Part shown: in pieces, positions 1 to 9,008 of the stretch
Position numbering within the stretch: the first letter of the stretch is position 1
Layout of the letters: the number at the start of each line of letters is the position of its first letter
Notes under the pieces: model-generated
Databases searched by the model: none
Seen by the model: the letters and a program-made list of their open reading frames with translations, nothing else
Told to the model about the DNA's origin: nothing
From: an uncultured Tenacibaculum sp.
Lineage (GTDB): Bacteria > Bacteroidota > Bacteroidia > Flavobacteriales > Flavobacteriaceae
Length of the DNA: 64,000 nucleotides
Assembly (NCBI GenBank): GCA_947493285.1
Contig: CANLQH010000008.1
Location: 16,758 to 80,757, forward strand
Direction of reading: 5' to 3'
Position numbers and translations under genes: made by a program

Positions 1-1070
1 AAACATATAAGAAATGGATGAAATTAGAAATTGAAAAAGGTGACTTGCTTTTAACTTCAGAAGCTCCAGCTGGAGAGGTTATGATTTGGGATTCTGAAGA
101 AAAAATTGTTTTAAGTCAAAGGTTATTTGGTTTAAGGGTTAATGATAGAATTTATAATAAATATTTAAAATATTATTTACAATCTGATTTAGGGCAAAAA
201 GAGATTCTTAAAAACACATCTGGTAGTACTGTTTTTGGCATATCAGCTAAAATGTTTAATTTGATAAACGTTTATTACCCAAATAAAACTGAACAAATTC
301 TTATAGGTGATTTACTTTCTGATTTAGATGCTAAAATAGAAGTCAATAACAAAATAAACCAAGAGTTAGAAGCGATGGCCAAAACGATCTATGATTATTG
401 GTTTGTACAATTTGATTTTCCAGATACTAACGGTAAAACTTATAAATCTTCTGGTGGAAAAATGGAGTTTAATAAAGAGTTGAAACGTGAGATACCTGAG
501 GACTGGGAGGTGAAAAGAGTTGGTAAAGCTTTAAATACTGACCTTGGAGGAACACCTTCAACAAAAGTGAAAGAATATTGGAATGGAAATTTTCCATGGT
601 TGAATTCAGGTGAAATAGCGAATTTCCCAATAATTGATTCAGAAGAGAAAGTTACTGAATCTGGTATATCTAATTCAGCAACCACATTAATGCCAAAGGG
701 TACATGTGTTTTATCTATTACTAGACACTTAAGGCCATCTATTTTAGGAGTTGATAGTTGTGCTAATCAGTCGGTCGTAGGTTTGTTTGAATCTGAGAAT
801 TTAAAGGCATCCTATATTTATCCTTACTTAGTTAATGAAATACCGAGGTTAATGAGTCTAAGAACTGGTGCACAACAACCACATATTAATAAAAGGATTG
901 TTGATGAGTCATTAATAATCGTACCTGCAAATGATATTCTTGAGGAATACTATTTAAAAGTTGATTCGATGTATAAAAAAATTAATAATAACGCTTTTCA
1001 AATAAAAAAACTTGCTGAGTTACGTGATTGGTTATTGCCTATGTTAATGAATGGGCAGGTTAAACTTTAA
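1..1070 (+). CDS. hsdS: type I restriction-modification specificity subunit (HsdS), 5'-truncated by the window
   Basis: HsdS is the DNA-recognition subunit of a type I R-M enzyme; it has two target-recognition domains (TRDs) joined by conserved helices and binds HsdM and HsdR. The frame is open to the first base of the window, so the first ATG (position 18) is probably internal and the N-terminus lies outside. Visible are the end of TRD1, the central helical region (about residues 95-135, with EVNNKINQELEAMAKTIYDYWF), a complete TRD2 (about 160-310) and the C-terminal helix ending in AELRDWLLPMLMNGQV, typical of the family. The ROCO-TIR gene follows 21 bp downstream on the same strand, so the two are probably co-transcribed. 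HsdR and HsdM must lie to the left, outside the window. Assignment is confident; the bound site cannot be read from the sequence. Confidence 0.9.
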   Translation, partial: TYKKWMKLEIEKGDLLLTSEAPAGEVMIWDSEEKIVLSQRLFGLRVNDRIYNKYLKYYLQSDLGQKEILKNTSGSTVFGISAKMFNLINVYYPNKTEQILIGDLLSDLDAKIEVNNKINQELEAMAKTIYDYWFVQFDFPDTNGKTYKSSGGKMEFNKELKREIPEDWEVKRVGKALNTDLGGTPSTKVKEYWNGNFPWLNSGEIANFPIIDSEEKVTESGISNSATTLMPKGTCVLSITRHLRPSILGVDSCANQSVVGLFESENLKASYIYPYLVNEIPRLMSLRTGAQQPHINKRIVDESLIIVPANDILEEYYLKVDSMYKKINNNAFQIKKLAELRDWLLPMLMNGQVKL

Positions 1071-1091
1071 AAAAAGAATGAATAATAAGCT

Positions 1092-4000
1092 ATGAATAAC
1101 AAAACCTTTAGATTAAATAAAGTACTAAGGGAACTTAATATTTCACTTGATAGAGCAGTAGAATATTTAGATTCAAAAGGAATTAGTATAGAAGCAAGAC
1201 CAACAACAAAAATTAATGAAGAAGAATATAATATATTAAAGGAAAGGTTCGAATCAACTAATACAAATCAAAAGATTAAACCAATAGGAAAAATTCATTT
1301 AAGTGATTTTAAAATTGAAGAACCTAGTAATGGTTATTGTAATTTATACATAGTTGGAAAAAAGAGCTCTAGTAAATCAACTTTAATTAAGAAGTTGTTT
1401 GATAATAATTTCATAGAAAACGAAAATAGTTTAATCAAAGCTGTTTTTAGTGAAAAGCACACTGTAAAATTATCTGTATCTGATATTGATGAATCTGAAA
1501 TTGATAATTTAAATGACACTTATAAAGGAATTGGAGGACGTGTTTTTATTTTGTACGTAGGTTCAATAACTGATGAAAATTTAATATATGAAAGAACAAT
1601 TATTTCTTCTATTAAAAATAAGTATCCTAATTCAATTACATATTTATTTATTGATAATAAAATAGAAAAATCATATAAAGCATATTTATTCAAGTTAATG
1701 AAAGGTGTTAGAGATGTTTTTTTCAGTTCAGAGCATTTTAAACACGATTTCAACGCAATTAGATATATTATAGAAAATGCATTAATTAACTATAGTACAA
1801 ATAGATTATCTACTGTTAAATCTAAAATTAAAAATAACTTTCTGCACAAAGAAAAAACACTAGACTTAGGTAAAAGTAATCTAACTAGTTTACTAGAAAT
1901 ACCAGAATTATTTGATTGTACTCATTTAGAAACTTTAATCATCAGTAACGAATGGGCTGAATTCAGGAAGGGTAAATGGCACAGAGAAGTGAGTAAAAAT
2001 TTAAATGGAAATAACAATATTGGAATACTTCCATTTGAATTTGATAAATTAAAAAATTTAAAAGTATTAATTGCTGGTGGTGACTGGAATATAAATGAAA
2101 AGAATTGGATTAGTTGGCGAATATTTGATATATCCCCATTAATGAATTTAACTAAACTGGAGTATATTAATTTTAGTAACAATTTAATTTATAAAATTCC
2201 AAACTTATCAAAGTTAAACAGTTTAAAAGTATTACACTTAAATAATAATGATATCCACAAAGTTTACAGAGGTCTAAAAATAAGTAATCTAAAAGAGCTT
2301 TATTTAAGTAATAATAACCTACAAAATAGTTCCTTTTTAAAAGGTTTTCCAAAAATAGACACTATTGACATACACGCAAATCAAATCAAAGATATAGAAC
2401 CTATTAAAGATCTTATTGAAAAAACAAATATAACGAACACTAAATGGGAACTGAACACTATTAACGTTGCTAAAAACCCTTTAACGAAACCACCTTTAGA
2501 GATTATTAACATTGGAAAAAAAGCGGTTTTAAATTATTTTGAAGAACTGGCGTCTGGAAGAAAATATATAAATACTGATGTTAAATTAATTTTAATAGGA
2601 AACAGTGAAGTAGGAAAAACAACATTAGCTAAATACTTAGACAATGAAAAGGATTTAGATCTTGATCACAATCCTACAAATTGGCTAGAAGAACGGCAAA
2701 TTATCAGTAAAGATCCTATAGCTTCTATAAATAAGCGGTGTACAATTAATCTTTTTGATTTTGGAGGGCATGATTATTTTCATGACACCCATCATTTATT
2801 TTATAATTCAAATACAATTTACCTTCTTTTATGGGATGAAAATTCTAATAAGTTAAACTTAAGGAATATCCTTCAAAAAAATAAGAAGGGGGAATCTGTA
2901 GAGGTAGAAATTCAAGATTACCCATTAAAATACTGGTTAGACTCTGTTGAACATTATATTAAAGATGACGAAACTGAAATGTTTAATTTCGAAACAAACA
3001 AATCAGATGAATATAATAGTGATGTATTAGTTATACAAAATAAAGTTGAAAATCATAAAGACATTATTTTTCTCAATAATAAAAAGTTAAAAAATGAATA
3101 TAAATTTATTTATGATTTCATAAATATTTCAATAAAAAATAATAAAAGAAATATTAAATATTTTGATTCTATTTTAAAGGAAATATTAAATAACACATCA
3201 ATTATTGGTGCAGAATTACCTGCATACTATGGAAAAGTCAAGAGAAGTTTGAAAAACTACAAAGGTGAACCTATTGTTAATATTAAGAAGTTTCAATCCT
3301 ATTGCGTGTCTCTTACCAAAACAAAAATCTCTCTTGATCAAACCAAATATTTAGCTAATTATTTGAGACAAGTTGGTTTAATATTGTATTACCCATCTTC
3401 TTCAGGAAATAGCGAAGAAATTTATATTGATAAGAAATGGGTATTAGATAAAATTTATCAAATTTTAGAAGGATTAAATTTGATTAATGGTGAATTTGAA
3501 AGGAGCTATTTAGATGATGTTTTTAAAAATTCTATAGACAAAAATGCAAAAGAGAGTATTATAAAGCTAATGATGGATTTTAAAATAATTTTCCGTCATC
3601 CAGTTTCGGAAAAATATATAGCTCCTCTCTATTTACCAATAAAACCAATAAAAATAGTAAGTTTGTTTATAGAGGATAATTTAAAACCTTATAGAAGATT
3701 TATTTATAGAGGTTTTATTCATAAAAATGTTATTTTAAATCTCTTTCAAGAGTATGGAAAATATGTAATTAAGGACAATTCTTCAAGTGGTGATTTTTAT
3801 TATTATTGGCGCAATGGATTAATAATTAAAGATTTCGAAAGCAACGAACTAGTTAAGATACAATTTCATCTTGGAAATAATCAAGGAAATGCACATATTG
3901 ATGTATTTAAGTTGAATAATAAAAACACTACTAGTTTTGTTTCCAGACTTATCCAATACATTCATACAATAAATAAAGATTACGATATTGAGGAAACTGT

Positions 4001-4712
4001 AACCGTTAATGGAGTTGATTATATATCATATGAATTACTAAATAAGAATGCTGCAGAAGGTAAATTGATATTCACCGAAAAAAGTTTAAAAGAGAAAAAT
4101 GATAATATAGTAAAGTCTAAAGTTTTTGAATTAAAAAATTATAATATGTTTATTGAAAATGGAATAAAAAGAAAAAAAGTTGTAATATCATATTCAAAGA
4201 AAGATTTAGCTAGAATACATACATTTAGGAGATATCTACAACCACTTGTAGATTTAGAGCTAATTGAGCAACCGTGGTATTGTACATTTCTGAACCCGGC
4301 CGTTGAATGGGATGATAAAATACAAGAAAAATTTAATGAAGCTGACATTGTCTTTTTTATGGTAAGCGAATACTTCTATAGTACAAAATATATCGTTGAA
4401 AAAGAAATTAAAAACGCTATTGATAGATATGATAATGATAAATCAATTAAAATAGTTCCAATTATATTAGAGCATTATGAATGGGGTAGAAAGGCTCCCT
4501 ATAATTTAAAAAGATTTTCGGCTTTACCTTTTCAAGCAAAACCAATAAGTGATTTCAAAAATGAAAAACTCGCTTGGAGTACTATTACTGCTTCAGTTAA
4601 AGCAATGATTGAAAAAGATTTAGATCCCGCTCAAATTGATTTAATTTCTAGAGATATGCAAGAAATTTATGAAAGACAAGTTCAAGGCAAACTAGACAAT
4701 AATAGCAACTAA
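1092..4712 (+). CDS. ROCO-family GTPase with IF2-N-like head, LRRs and C-terminal TIR domain (candidate immune effector)
   Basis: A 1206-residue multidomain protein. Residues about 5-40 resemble the N-terminal domain of translation initiation factor IF2 (KVLRELNISLDRAVEYL). A first P-loop-like segment, GKKSSSKST, lies at 89-97 (Ser replaces the second Walker A Gly). Leucine-rich repeats run from about 255 to 480. A Roc GTPase follows: G1 GNSEVGKTT at 503-511, G3 DFGG at 556-559, and a possible G4 NKVE at 650-653 instead of NKxD. A COR-like region (about 700-1010) is followed by a TIR domain from about 1028, starting KKVVISYSKKD. E1105 in YIVEKEI fits the NADase catalytic Glu position. No signal peptide or membrane segment was seen. 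The layout (sensor repeats, nucleotide switch, TIR) resembles NLR-like immune proteins, and the gene lies between hsdS and mcrBC. An antiphage NAD-depleting role is inference. Confidence 0.85.
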   Translation: MNNKTFRLNKVLRELNISLDRAVEYLDSKGISIEARPTTKINEEEYNILKERFESTNTNQKIKPIGKIHLSDFKIEEPSNGYCNLYIVGKKSSSKSTLIKKLFDNNFIENENSLIKAVFSEKHTVKLSVSDIDESEIDNLNDTYKGIGGRVFILYVGSITDENLIYERTIISSIKNKYPNSITYLFIDNKIEKSYKAYLFKLMKGVRDVFFSSEHFKHDFNAIRYIIENALINYSTNRLSTVKSKIKNNFLHKEKTLDLGKSNLTSLLEIPELFDCTHLETLIISNEWAEFRKGKWHREVSKNLNGNNNIGILPFEFDKLKNLKVLIAGGDWNINEKNWISWRIFDISPLMNLTKLEYINFSNNLIYKIPNLSKLNSLKVLHLNNNDIHKVYRGLKISNLKELYLSNNNLQNSSFLKGFPKIDTIDIHANQIKDIEPIKDLIEKTNITNTKWELNTINVAKNPLTKPPLEIINIGKKAVLNYFEELASGRKYINTDVKLILIGNSEVGKTTLAKYLDNEKDLDLDHNPTNWLEERQIISKDPIASINKRCTINLFDFGGHDYFHDTHHLFYNSNTIYLLLWDENSNKLNLRNILQKNKKGESVEVEIQDYPLKYWLDSVEHYIKDDETEMFNFETNKSDEYNSDVLVIQNKVENHKDIIFLNNKKLKNEYKFIYDFINISIKNNKRNIKYFDSILKEILNNTSIIGAELPAYYGKVKRSLKNYKGEPIVNIKKFQSYCVSLTKTKISLDQTKYLANYLRQVGLILYYPSSSGNSEEIYIDKKWVLDKIYQILEGLNLINGEFERSYLDDVFKNSIDKNAKESIIKLMMDFKIIFRHPVSEKYIAPLYLPIKPIKIVSLFIEDNLKPYRRFIYRGFIHKNVILNLFQEYGKYVIKDNSSSGDFYYYWRNGLIIKDFESNELVKIQFHLGNNQGNAHIDVFKLNNKNTTSFVSRLIQYIHTINKDYDIEETVTVNGVDYISYELLNKNAAEGKLIFTEKSLKEKNDNIVKSKVFELKNYNMFIENGIKRKKVVISYSKKDLARIHTFRRYLQPLVDLELIEQPWYCTFLNPAVEWDDKIQEKFNEADIVFFMVSEYFYSTKYIVEKEIKNAIDRYDNDKSIKIVPIILEHYEWGRKAPYNLKRFSALPFQAKPISDFKNEKLAWSTITASVKAMIEKDLDPAQIDLISRDMQEIYERQVQGKLDNNSN

Positions 4713-4728
4713 TTATAAAGAATATTAG

Positions 4729-4845
4729 ACTTCTTATATATGCTATAAAGAATTATGGACGAAATTAGAACTAGGAAAAAAAAGACACAACCCTCAAATG
4801 AATGTAGCTTTAGCTTTATGGAATAAAAACTTAGCTGTGAAGTAA
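4729..4845 (+). pseudogene. possible C-terminal remnant of an unidentified gene
   Basis: An open stretch of about 38 codons starts right after an in-frame TAG and has no good start. It ends at TAA with a protein-like translation: WTKLELGKKRHNPQMN, then VALALWNKNLAVK. The composition (amphipathic, W and L rich, ending in AVK) looks like the tail of a larger protein rather than random AT-rich DNA. An internal ATG would leave only 15 codons. It sits in the 188-bp gap between the ROCO-TIR gene and mcrB. This could be what is left of a gene displaced when the neighbours inserted. I do not recognise the family. Confidence 0.3.
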
Positions 4846-4900
4846 GTATAACTAAAATGAATTAAATGCTATTTGAAAAAGTAAATAAAGAAAACAAGCT

Positions 4901-7369
4901 ATGCACGAGAAATTATATCAATTAAAACAAAAATTTTTAGAGTATTGGACTTTAGAAAAGTTACAAAACATGACCCTAGAACAGTATACTGATACTAAAA
5001 GAGAAAATTCATTTTGTTACTGGCTAGAGCACATAACCAGAGATTTAGGTAGTATTGTTGGCGGGAGTTCTTATAAGTTCGGTATTTATAAAATGGGCGC
5101 TACTTCTAATACAGAATCGGCCACAAACAGAACAAATGATGGTGTATATGCTTGGCACACCAAATATGGAGAAAATAAAAATGAAGCGTTTGAAACACTA
5201 AAACAATTAATAATAAATATCGCCACTTTGGCTAAAGAAGATAACCTTAATCCTATAGCAAATATAGATTTAGGTGATGCTTATAAATGTAAGATTGCTT
5301 TTATGTATAGCGATTACAAAGTAGTTAATCTCTTTAAAAGTGAGGCTTTGAAATTCATTGCTAACTCATTGTTTTCAAATAATAGTATTCCTACTGAATA
5401 TGGCGATCTAAATTATTTTATACTTTCCCATAAAGAAGATGAGGATTATTTTGAATTCACAAAAAAGTTATGGAAGCATTATGACAATTACAATTCTAAA
5501 GAAAAGGAATTTAAAAAATGGTTAGATGATTATGCTGAAAAGGGAAGCAATAAATCAAGTTCTTACTTAAGAGCTATAAAAATCTTAATTAATGAATTTA
5601 AGATAGCAGTCTATACAGAAGAAGATATCAATATGCTTAATGATCTGTATGAAGATTTAAAAATTAATCAAAAAGACCCAAATGGTAAATATTCTTATCA
5701 TAAAAAGTCATATGGTGAAAAAGGCTTTTATTCTGCTGCTGTAAGGACTTATATCCAATTTTTAAAAAATGAACCTATTCCAATAGTTTCTGAGGGTAAT
5801 GAAATATACGAAAAAACCATCAAAGAAAATCCGAAAACCACTATGTCATTAAACCAAATTCTATACGGACCTCCTGGAACAGGAAAAACATATGCAACAA
5901 AAAAGTTAGCTGTTGAAATTATAGATAACGCAATACATAAAAACTCTAAAGAAGACAGAAAGACTATTGTTAATAGGTACAATGAATTAGAAGCAAAAGG
6001 ACAAATTGTATTTACAACTTTTCATCAATCTATGAGTTATGAAGATTTTGTTGAAGGTATAAAACCCAAAACTGAAGATAAGAAAGTAACCTATGAGGTA
6101 GAAGACGGAATATTTAAAAAGCTAGCCAATAAAGCAAAAGGACTAAAAGGTGAAATAAGCTCAAAATCTGATCCAATTGATTTTAAAAATAAAAATTATT
6201 TTAAAATGAGCGTTGGTGGTAAGAACAGAAAAGATGTTCATAATTGGTGTATTAAAAATAATTATATAGCAATAGGTTATGGTGGTAAAAATGATTTAAG
6301 CAAGCTAACTAATCTAAATGAAAAAACGTTTAAAGAAACTTTTCAAAGAGATTTTTCTAAAGAATTTGAACGCACGTCCTATAGTTTAACAGCTACAGCA
6401 GCTTTTATAGATTGGTTAAAAAAAGGTGATATTGTATTAATATCTTTAGGTAATCACATTATTGACGCTATAGGGATTGTAACTGGAGATTATGAGTATC
6501 TTGAATTTGATGAAGTACCATACAATCATTTCAGAAAAGTTAATTGGCTAGCGACAAACCTAGATGCAGATCCAAGTCTATTTTTAGATAAAAACATTTC
6601 ACAACAAACCATTTATCAATTTAACAATGATGATATTAAGGTTGATTATTTAGAACGTGCTTTCAATCTAAAAGAAGAAGAAATTCTAGATACAAAAGAG
6701 CATGTTATAATTATTGATGAAATTAACAGAGGAAATGTATCTGCTATTTTTGGTGAATTAATTACACTTCTAGAACCTGATAAAAGACTAGGTAAAAACG
6801 AAGAAATTACTGTAACCCTACCCTATTCTAAATCTGAAAGTAAATTTGGTATTCCCTCAAACTTACACATCATTGGTACAATGAATACCGCAGATAGATC
6901 TGTAGAAGCTTTAGACACCGCTTTACGCCGTCGATTTGAGTTTAAAGAAATAATGCCTAAGCCAAGTTTATTAGAGTTAAAAATTGGAGGCATAAGCTTA
7001 AAAGAGCTTTTAGAAACTATAAATAAACGTATAGAAATTTTATTAGATAGAGATCATACCATTGGACATTCTTATTTTATTAAGTTAAAAGAAAATGATA
7101 TTACAGGTTTAAGAAATGCTTTTAAAAATAATATTATTCCATTGTTGCAAGAATACTTTTATGGAGATTACGAAAAAATAGGTTTGGTTTTGGGAAAAGG
7201 TTTTTTTAATGAAGAAACTTTAAGCTTTGATAAAGAGATTTTCGCTTCTTTTGACACACAAAACTATCCTGAAAAAGGGAAAATATTCCATCTAAAAACT
7301 ATAGATAGTGATTTTGATATCATAAAAGCAATAAATATTCTTTTAAAGAAAACTGTAGTAAATGAATAG
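4901..7369 (+). CDS. mcrB: McrB-type AAA+ GTPase of a type IV restriction system, with EVE-like insert
   Basis: McrB forms the GTP-driven hexameric motor that loads the McrC nuclease onto modified DNA. The 822-residue protein has an N-terminal domain of unknown type (about 1-300) and a Walker A GPPGTGKT near residue 323. Walker B (VIIIDEINRG) is near 602 and the family motif MNTADRS near 660, followed by the arginine-rich ALRRRFEF. Between Walker A and B, at about residues 425-545, is an extra domain (start NYFKMSVGGKNR, then IAIGYGG, later GDIVLISLGNHIIDAIGIV) that looks like an EVE/YTH-superfamily modified-base reader. That fold assignment is inference. The last 8 bp overlap mcrC, which indicates translational coupling. 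The gene follows ROCO-TIR on the same strand after 188 bp. Confidence 0.88.
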   Translation: MHEKLYQLKQKFLEYWTLEKLQNMTLEQYTDTKRENSFCYWLEHITRDLGSIVGGSSYKFGIYKMGATSNTESATNRTNDGVYAWHTKYGENKNEAFETLKQLIINIATLAKEDNLNPIANIDLGDAYKCKIAFMYSDYKVVNLFKSEALKFIANSLFSNNSIPTEYGDLNYFILSHKEDEDYFEFTKKLWKHYDNYNSKEKEFKKWLDDYAEKGSNKSSSYLRAIKILINEFKIAVYTEEDINMLNDLYEDLKINQKDPNGKYSYHKKSYGEKGFYSAAVRTYIQFLKNEPIPIVSEGNEIYEKTIKENPKTTMSLNQILYGPPGTGKTYATKKLAVEIIDNAIHKNSKEDRKTIVNRYNELEAKGQIVFTTFHQSMSYEDFVEGIKPKTEDKKVTYEVEDGIFKKLANKAKGLKGEISSKSDPIDFKNKNYFKMSVGGKNRKDVHNWCIKNNYIAIGYGGKNDLSKLTNLNEKTFKETFQRDFSKEFERTSYSLTATAAFIDWLKKGDIVLISLGNHIIDAIGIVTGDYEYLEFDEVPYNHFRKVNWLATNLDADPSLFLDKNISQQTIYQFNNDDIKVDYLERAFNLKEEEILDTKEHVIIIDEINRGNVSAIFGELITLLEPDKRLGKNEEITVTLPYSKSESKFGIPSNLHIIGTMNTADRSVEALDTALRRRFEFKEIMPKPSLLELKIGGISLKELLETINKRIEILLDRDHTIGHSYFIKLKENDITGLRNAFKNNIIPLLQEYFYGDYEKIGLVLGKGFFNEETLSFDKEIFASFDTQNYPEKGKIFHLKTIDSDFDIIKAINILLKKTVVNE

Positions 7370-8594
7370 GATTCAAGTTTTTGAACATGAATTTTTACCT
7401 ATTGAGGGGAGTTTTAAAGAAAATCATTTTGTGGCATTATCAAAATTAAATGAATTGTATAATGATAAGTATTTTAAACTACGTCATAATGGAATAAAGT
7501 TTAAAGAATATGTTGGTGTCATTCAAGTAGAAGGCTTAACTATTGAAATATTACCAAAAATTGATAGCGATACAAATAGCAAAGCTGTTTGGCAAAATGC
7601 TTTGATAGAAATGCTTAGAGTTACCAAAAAACTTAAAGTACAAAAAGTAGGTGAAGCAAATGTACAAAAGCAACAAATCCATTTACTGGATATTTATTTT
7701 GAATGGTTTCTTACAGAGGTTAATTTACTAATTCATCAAGGTTTAATAAAACAATATTATAAAGAGACTAAAAATATAAAAGCTTTAAAAGGAAAATTAG
7801 AGTTTTCTGGTCATATATCTAAAAATACCATACATAAAGAACGTTTTTATACTACGCATCAAATTTATGATAAAGACCATTTAATACATCAAATCTTACA
7901 TCAAGCTTTAGATATTGTTTCTAACTTAAGTAAGGGAACCTATTTGTATCATCAATGCAAAAAAACATTTTTACATTTTCCTGATGTTAAAAAAATAAAA
8001 GCATCCGAAAATACTTTTTCAAAAGTCACTCAAAATAGGAAAACAGCTCCTTATAAAACGGCTTTAGCTATAGCAAGGCTTATTATATTAAATTATGCGC
8101 CAAATGTTTCCAAAGGCTCTGAAAAGATGTTAGCATTACTTTTTAATATGAATTCTCTTTGGGAAGAATATATTTTAGTGAAACTAAAAGAGAAAGAAAG
8201 CAAAAACTTAAAAATATTTGGCCAAAATGATAAATATTTTTGGAACGGAATAACCATACGACCAGATATCATTATAGAAAAAAAACAAGGAAATGAAAAG
8301 GAAACTATTGTGATAGACACTAAATGGAAAAAAATAGATAATGCCAATCCATCTACCAATGATTTAAGACAGATGTATGTTTATAATGATTATTGGAATG
8401 CCAAAAAAGCAATATTATTATATCCTTCCACAAAAACAGATTTTGGTGAATTTATACACTTTGATAAAATAGATAGTAAAGAAAAACATCATCAATGTAA
8501 GTTATCTAAAACAACAATTTTTAATGAAATTAATATTTTAGATGAAAATATAGCTAAAAGAATTTTAATCGATTTGAAGCTTTTAAAAACGTAA
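7362..8594 (+). CDS. mcrC: McrC-family PD-(D/E)XK nuclease subunit
   Basis: McrC stimulates McrB NTP hydrolysis and cuts modified DNA. The 410-residue protein has the family's N-terminal beta-rich part (GVIQVEGLTIEILPKID near 55) and a helical middle. Its C-terminal nuclease core shows RPDIII near residue 301, IVIDTKWKK near 317 (the D-x-K catalytic strand) and QMYVYNDYW near 337. It overlaps mcrB by 8 bp, the usual arrangement for the pair. It is the last gene of the rightward defence run that begins with hsdS, and a convergent HicB-like gene follows. Confidence 0.88.
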   Translation: MNRIQVFEHEFLPIEGSFKENHFVALSKLNELYNDKYFKLRHNGIKFKEYVGVIQVEGLTIEILPKIDSDTNSKAVWQNALIEMLRVTKKLKVQKVGEANVQKQQIHLLDIYFEWFLTEVNLLIHQGLIKQYYKETKNIKALKGKLEFSGHISKNTIHKERFYTTHQIYDKDHLIHQILHQALDIVSNLSKGTYLYHQCKKTFLHFPDVKKIKASENTFSKVTQNRKTAPYKTALAIARLIILNYAPNVSKGSEKMLALLFNMNSLWEEYILVKLKEKESKNLKIFGQNDKYFWNGITIRPDIIIEKKQGNEKETIVIDTKWKKIDNANPSTNDLRQMYVYNDYWNAKKAILLYPSTKTDFGEFIHFDKIDSKEKHHQCKLSKTTIFNEINILDENIAKRILIDLKLLKT

Positions 8595-8602
8595 TTAATA
8601 CA

Positions 8603-8702
8603 AATATTAAGTGAACCAAAACTTACCTCGTTCAAGCTTCCCAAAACCATCGCTAAGTCACATTGATTCCTTACCTCTAGTCTTTGCTTGTTTCACTTCG
8701 TT
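8603..8702. other. GC-richer non-coding stretch at the right edge of the defence island
   Basis: Between the stop of mcrC and the convergent HicB-like gene, about 100 bp have roughly 41% G+C by hand count, clearly above the flanking DNA. No start-to-stop reading frame of useful length is present. In one minus-strand frame a short peptide-like run (SDGFGKLERGKFWFT) follows a stop codon, which could be a gene relic or chance. The base composition differs from both neighbours, so it may be a dispersed repeat, an integration scar or a structured RNA. Confidence 0.35.
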
Positions 8703-8709
8703 AAGTTAA

Positions 8710-8910
8710 TTAAAGCATTCTACCTAAGTCCTGTAGATCATGTAAATAATCCTTTGTTGCCAATTTAAATTCCTTTTCTAAACCTTCTTCTGTTTTAGAT
8801 TCATAGGTTACTAAATCATTAATATATAAAAGTTTTCCATGGTAAACTTTGTCTTCTAAACTATACTCACTAGTTCCTTTATACTCATTGTATTCAATAA
8901 TTTCTTTCAT
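8710..8910 (-). CDS. short orphan HicB-like protein
   Basis: The 66-residue protein matches the conserved N-terminal half of HicB antitoxins: EYKGTSEYSLEDKVYHGK, then LLYINDLVTYESKTEEGLEKEF and a DYLHDLQDLGR end. HicB normally neutralises the HicA ribonuclease. No HicA-like frame (about 60 codons) was found in the gaps on either side (8595-8709, 8911-9008), and the C-terminal DNA-binding part is missing, so this is a stand-alone truncated or single-domain form. It converges on mcrC and diverges from the HTH gene at 9009. Confidence 0.65.
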   Translation of the reverse strand: MKEIIEYNEYKGTSEYSLEDKVYHGKLLYINDLVTYESKTEEGLEKEFKLATKDYLHDLQDLGRML

Positions 8911-9008
8911 AACATGAATAATCTAATCTATTTGATGTAAATAAAAATTGACCAAAACTCTTTAATAATATAATCCTTATTTTACTAATACTATAAATAT
9001 ATTAAAAA

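Noticed and set aside
8710..8910. A complete HicAB toxin-antitoxin pair
   Set aside because: Only the HicB N-terminal part is present, and no HicA-sized frame exists in the adjoining gaps.
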